Shown: positions 6,451-7,190 of the stretch, piece after piece
How positions within the stretch are numbered: position 1 is the first letter of the stretch
How the letters are laid out: each line of letters starts with the position of its first letter
Assembly (NCBI GenBank): GCA_905215665.1
Contig: CAJMQR010000060.1
Coordinates: 1-7,190 of the forward strand
From: an uncultured bacterium
Lineage (GTDB): Bacteria; Bacillota; Clostridia; Oscillospirales; Oscillospiraceae
DNA length: 7,190 nucleotides
Direction of reading: 5' to 3'
Made by a program: the position numbers and the translations under genes
The notes under the pieces: model-generated
What the model was told of the DNA's origin: nothing
The model's database searches: none
The model's input: the letters and a program-made list of their open reading frames with translations, nothing else

Positions 6451-6479
6451 AGTATACAATAAATTTGGCGCTATTACAA
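6451..6479 (-). promoter_or_regulatory. Candidate promoter of the minus-strand operon
   Basis: On the minus strand TTGTAA (6474-6479) and TATACT (6451-6456) are 17 bases apart, with 4 of 6 and 5 of 6 consensus matches. The start point would fall near 6443-6445, so the leader is only about 12 bases and begins at the ribosome binding site. That is tight but workable. No better candidate is visible upstream in the divergent spacer. Confidence 0.5.
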
Positions 6480-6543
6480 TGCCTTGGAGTATCTTTCGGC
6501 AGAGCTACCGGGAAATCGGACATTTTCTTCCAAATGCCCAGAA

Positions 6544-6574
6544 CCCGCCCCCTTGACTTAGCACAGAAGGCGGG
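6544..6574. repeat. Inverted repeat around the -35 box of the degV-family gene
   Basis: CCCGCC (6544-6549) and GGCGGG (6569-6574) form a 6-bp inverted repeat whose arms bracket TTGACT and reach the base next to the -10 box. The placement suits a repressor operator. The arms are short and GC-rich, so chance is a fair alternative. Confidence 0.3.
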
Positions 6575-6581
6575 ATATAAT
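6553..6581 (+). promoter_or_regulatory. Strong sigma-A promoter of the degV-family gene
   Basis: TTGACT (6553-6558) and TATAAT (6576-6581) are exactly 17 bases apart, 11 of 12 consensus matches. Transcription would begin near 6588, giving a leader of about 25 bases before the ATG at 6613. It is divergent from the minus-strand operon promoter about 75 bases away. Confidence 0.85.
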
Positions 6582-6612
6582 ATCCGTATACTGAAAGGAT
6601 GGTAGGGACGTT

Positions 6613-7190
6613 ATGAGAATTAAGATCACTGCCGACAGCACCTGCGACCTGTCTCCGGAACTGGTGCAGGAGAACAACATTGAAATTTTCCCGCTGTTCA
6701 TTAACATGGGGGACAAGAGCTATCTGGACGGAGTGGACATCCATCCGGCGGATATCTTTGCCCATGTAGCGGCAGGCGGCGCGCTTTGCAGCACGGCGGC
6801 GGTTCCCATCGGCACCTACCGGGAGCGCTTCGAGGCGCTCTCCAGAGAGTATGACGCAGTGGTGCATGTGAATATCGGCTCCGGCTTCTCCGTGACGTAT
6901 CAGAATGCATGCCTTGCGGCGGAGGATTTGCCCAATGTACGGGTCATTGACTCCAGAAACCTCTCCACCGGGCAGGGACATGTTGTAATGGAGGCCTGCA
7001 AGCTGGCCAAAACCGCCACTGATCTGGACGAAATGTGTGAGGAACTGAAGGAACTGACGTATCGGGTGGATGCCAGTTTTCTGCTGGACCGGCTGGATTA
7101 TATGGTCAAGGGCGGACGGTGCTCGTCCGTGATGGCGCTGGGCGCGAATCTGCTGAAGCTCAAGCCCTGCATTGAAGTGGTCGACAATAA
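6613..7190 (+). CDS. DegV family (FakB-like) fatty-acid-binding protein, 3' end outside window
   Basis: The frame is open from 6613 to the window edge, giving the first 192 residues of a family usually 280-290 long. DegV proteins bind a fatty acid in a cleft between two domains; the FakB members present it to the kinase FakA to feed phospholipid synthesis. Motifs in order are ADSTCDL (7-13), CSTAAVP (59-65), NIGSGFSVTYQ (87-97), VIDSRNLSTGQG (111-122), DYMVKGGR (162-169) and LKPCIEV (183-189). The second differs from the TSQPS-type loop of well-studied FakB proteins. The start is supported by AGGG (6604-6607), five bases upstream, and by a strong promoter. It is cytoplasmic with no signal peptide. 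Ligand preference cannot be told, and no fakA gene is in view. Confidence 0.9.
   Translation, partial: MRIKITADSTCDLSPELVQENNIEIFPLFINMGDKSYLDGVDIHPADIFAHVAAGGALCSTAAVPIGTYRERFEALSREYDAVVHVNIGSGFSVTYQNACLAAEDLPNVRVIDSRNLSTGQGHVVMEACKLAKTATDLDEMCEELKELTYRVDASFLLDRLDYMVKGGRCSSVMALGANLLKLKPCIEVVDN

Overview
The window looks like a stretch of chromosome from a GC-rich, Gram-positive anaerobe, most likely a clostridium of the Oscillospiraceae/Ruminococcaceae type. The evidence is strong AGGAGG-type ribosome binding sites, sigma-A promoters close to consensus, a Firmicutes-style RsmF, a DegV-family protein and a C_GCAxxG_C_C protein, all at high GC. This placement is inference from gene content; no marker gene fixes the genus. 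Nothing points to a phage, insertion sequence, CRISPR array or other mobile element.

Layout from left to right: a tRNA-Thr(TGT) gene on the minus strand, cut by the window edge, with a perfect-consensus promoter; rsmF (16S rRNA m5C methyltransferase) on the plus strand; an AT-rich spacer with a promoter and a roughly 130-nt structured leader before murA (first committed step of peptidoglycan synthesis); an intrinsic terminator; a TRIC/UPF0126 membrane channel gene; and a CPA-type cation:proton antiporter with its own promoter. The plus-strand block ends at a long hairpin that can also terminate the opposing minus-strand pair. That pair is an unrecognised 255-residue helical protein translationally coupled, by an ATGA overlap, to a small C_GCAxxG_C_C cysteine-motif protein. 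A divergent intergenic region then carries a promoter for the minus pair and a very strong promoter for a DegV-family lipid-binding protein that runs off the right edge.

The genes are mostly core housekeeping functions (translation, cell wall, ion homeostasis, fatty-acid handling) and do not form one pathway. The parts most worth a second look are regulatory or orphan: the two-hairpin murA leader, the terminator placed immediately before the channel gene with no visible promoter after it, and the coupled orphan/C_GCAxxG_C_C pair. I did not find a convincing new defence, biosynthetic or mobile system here.
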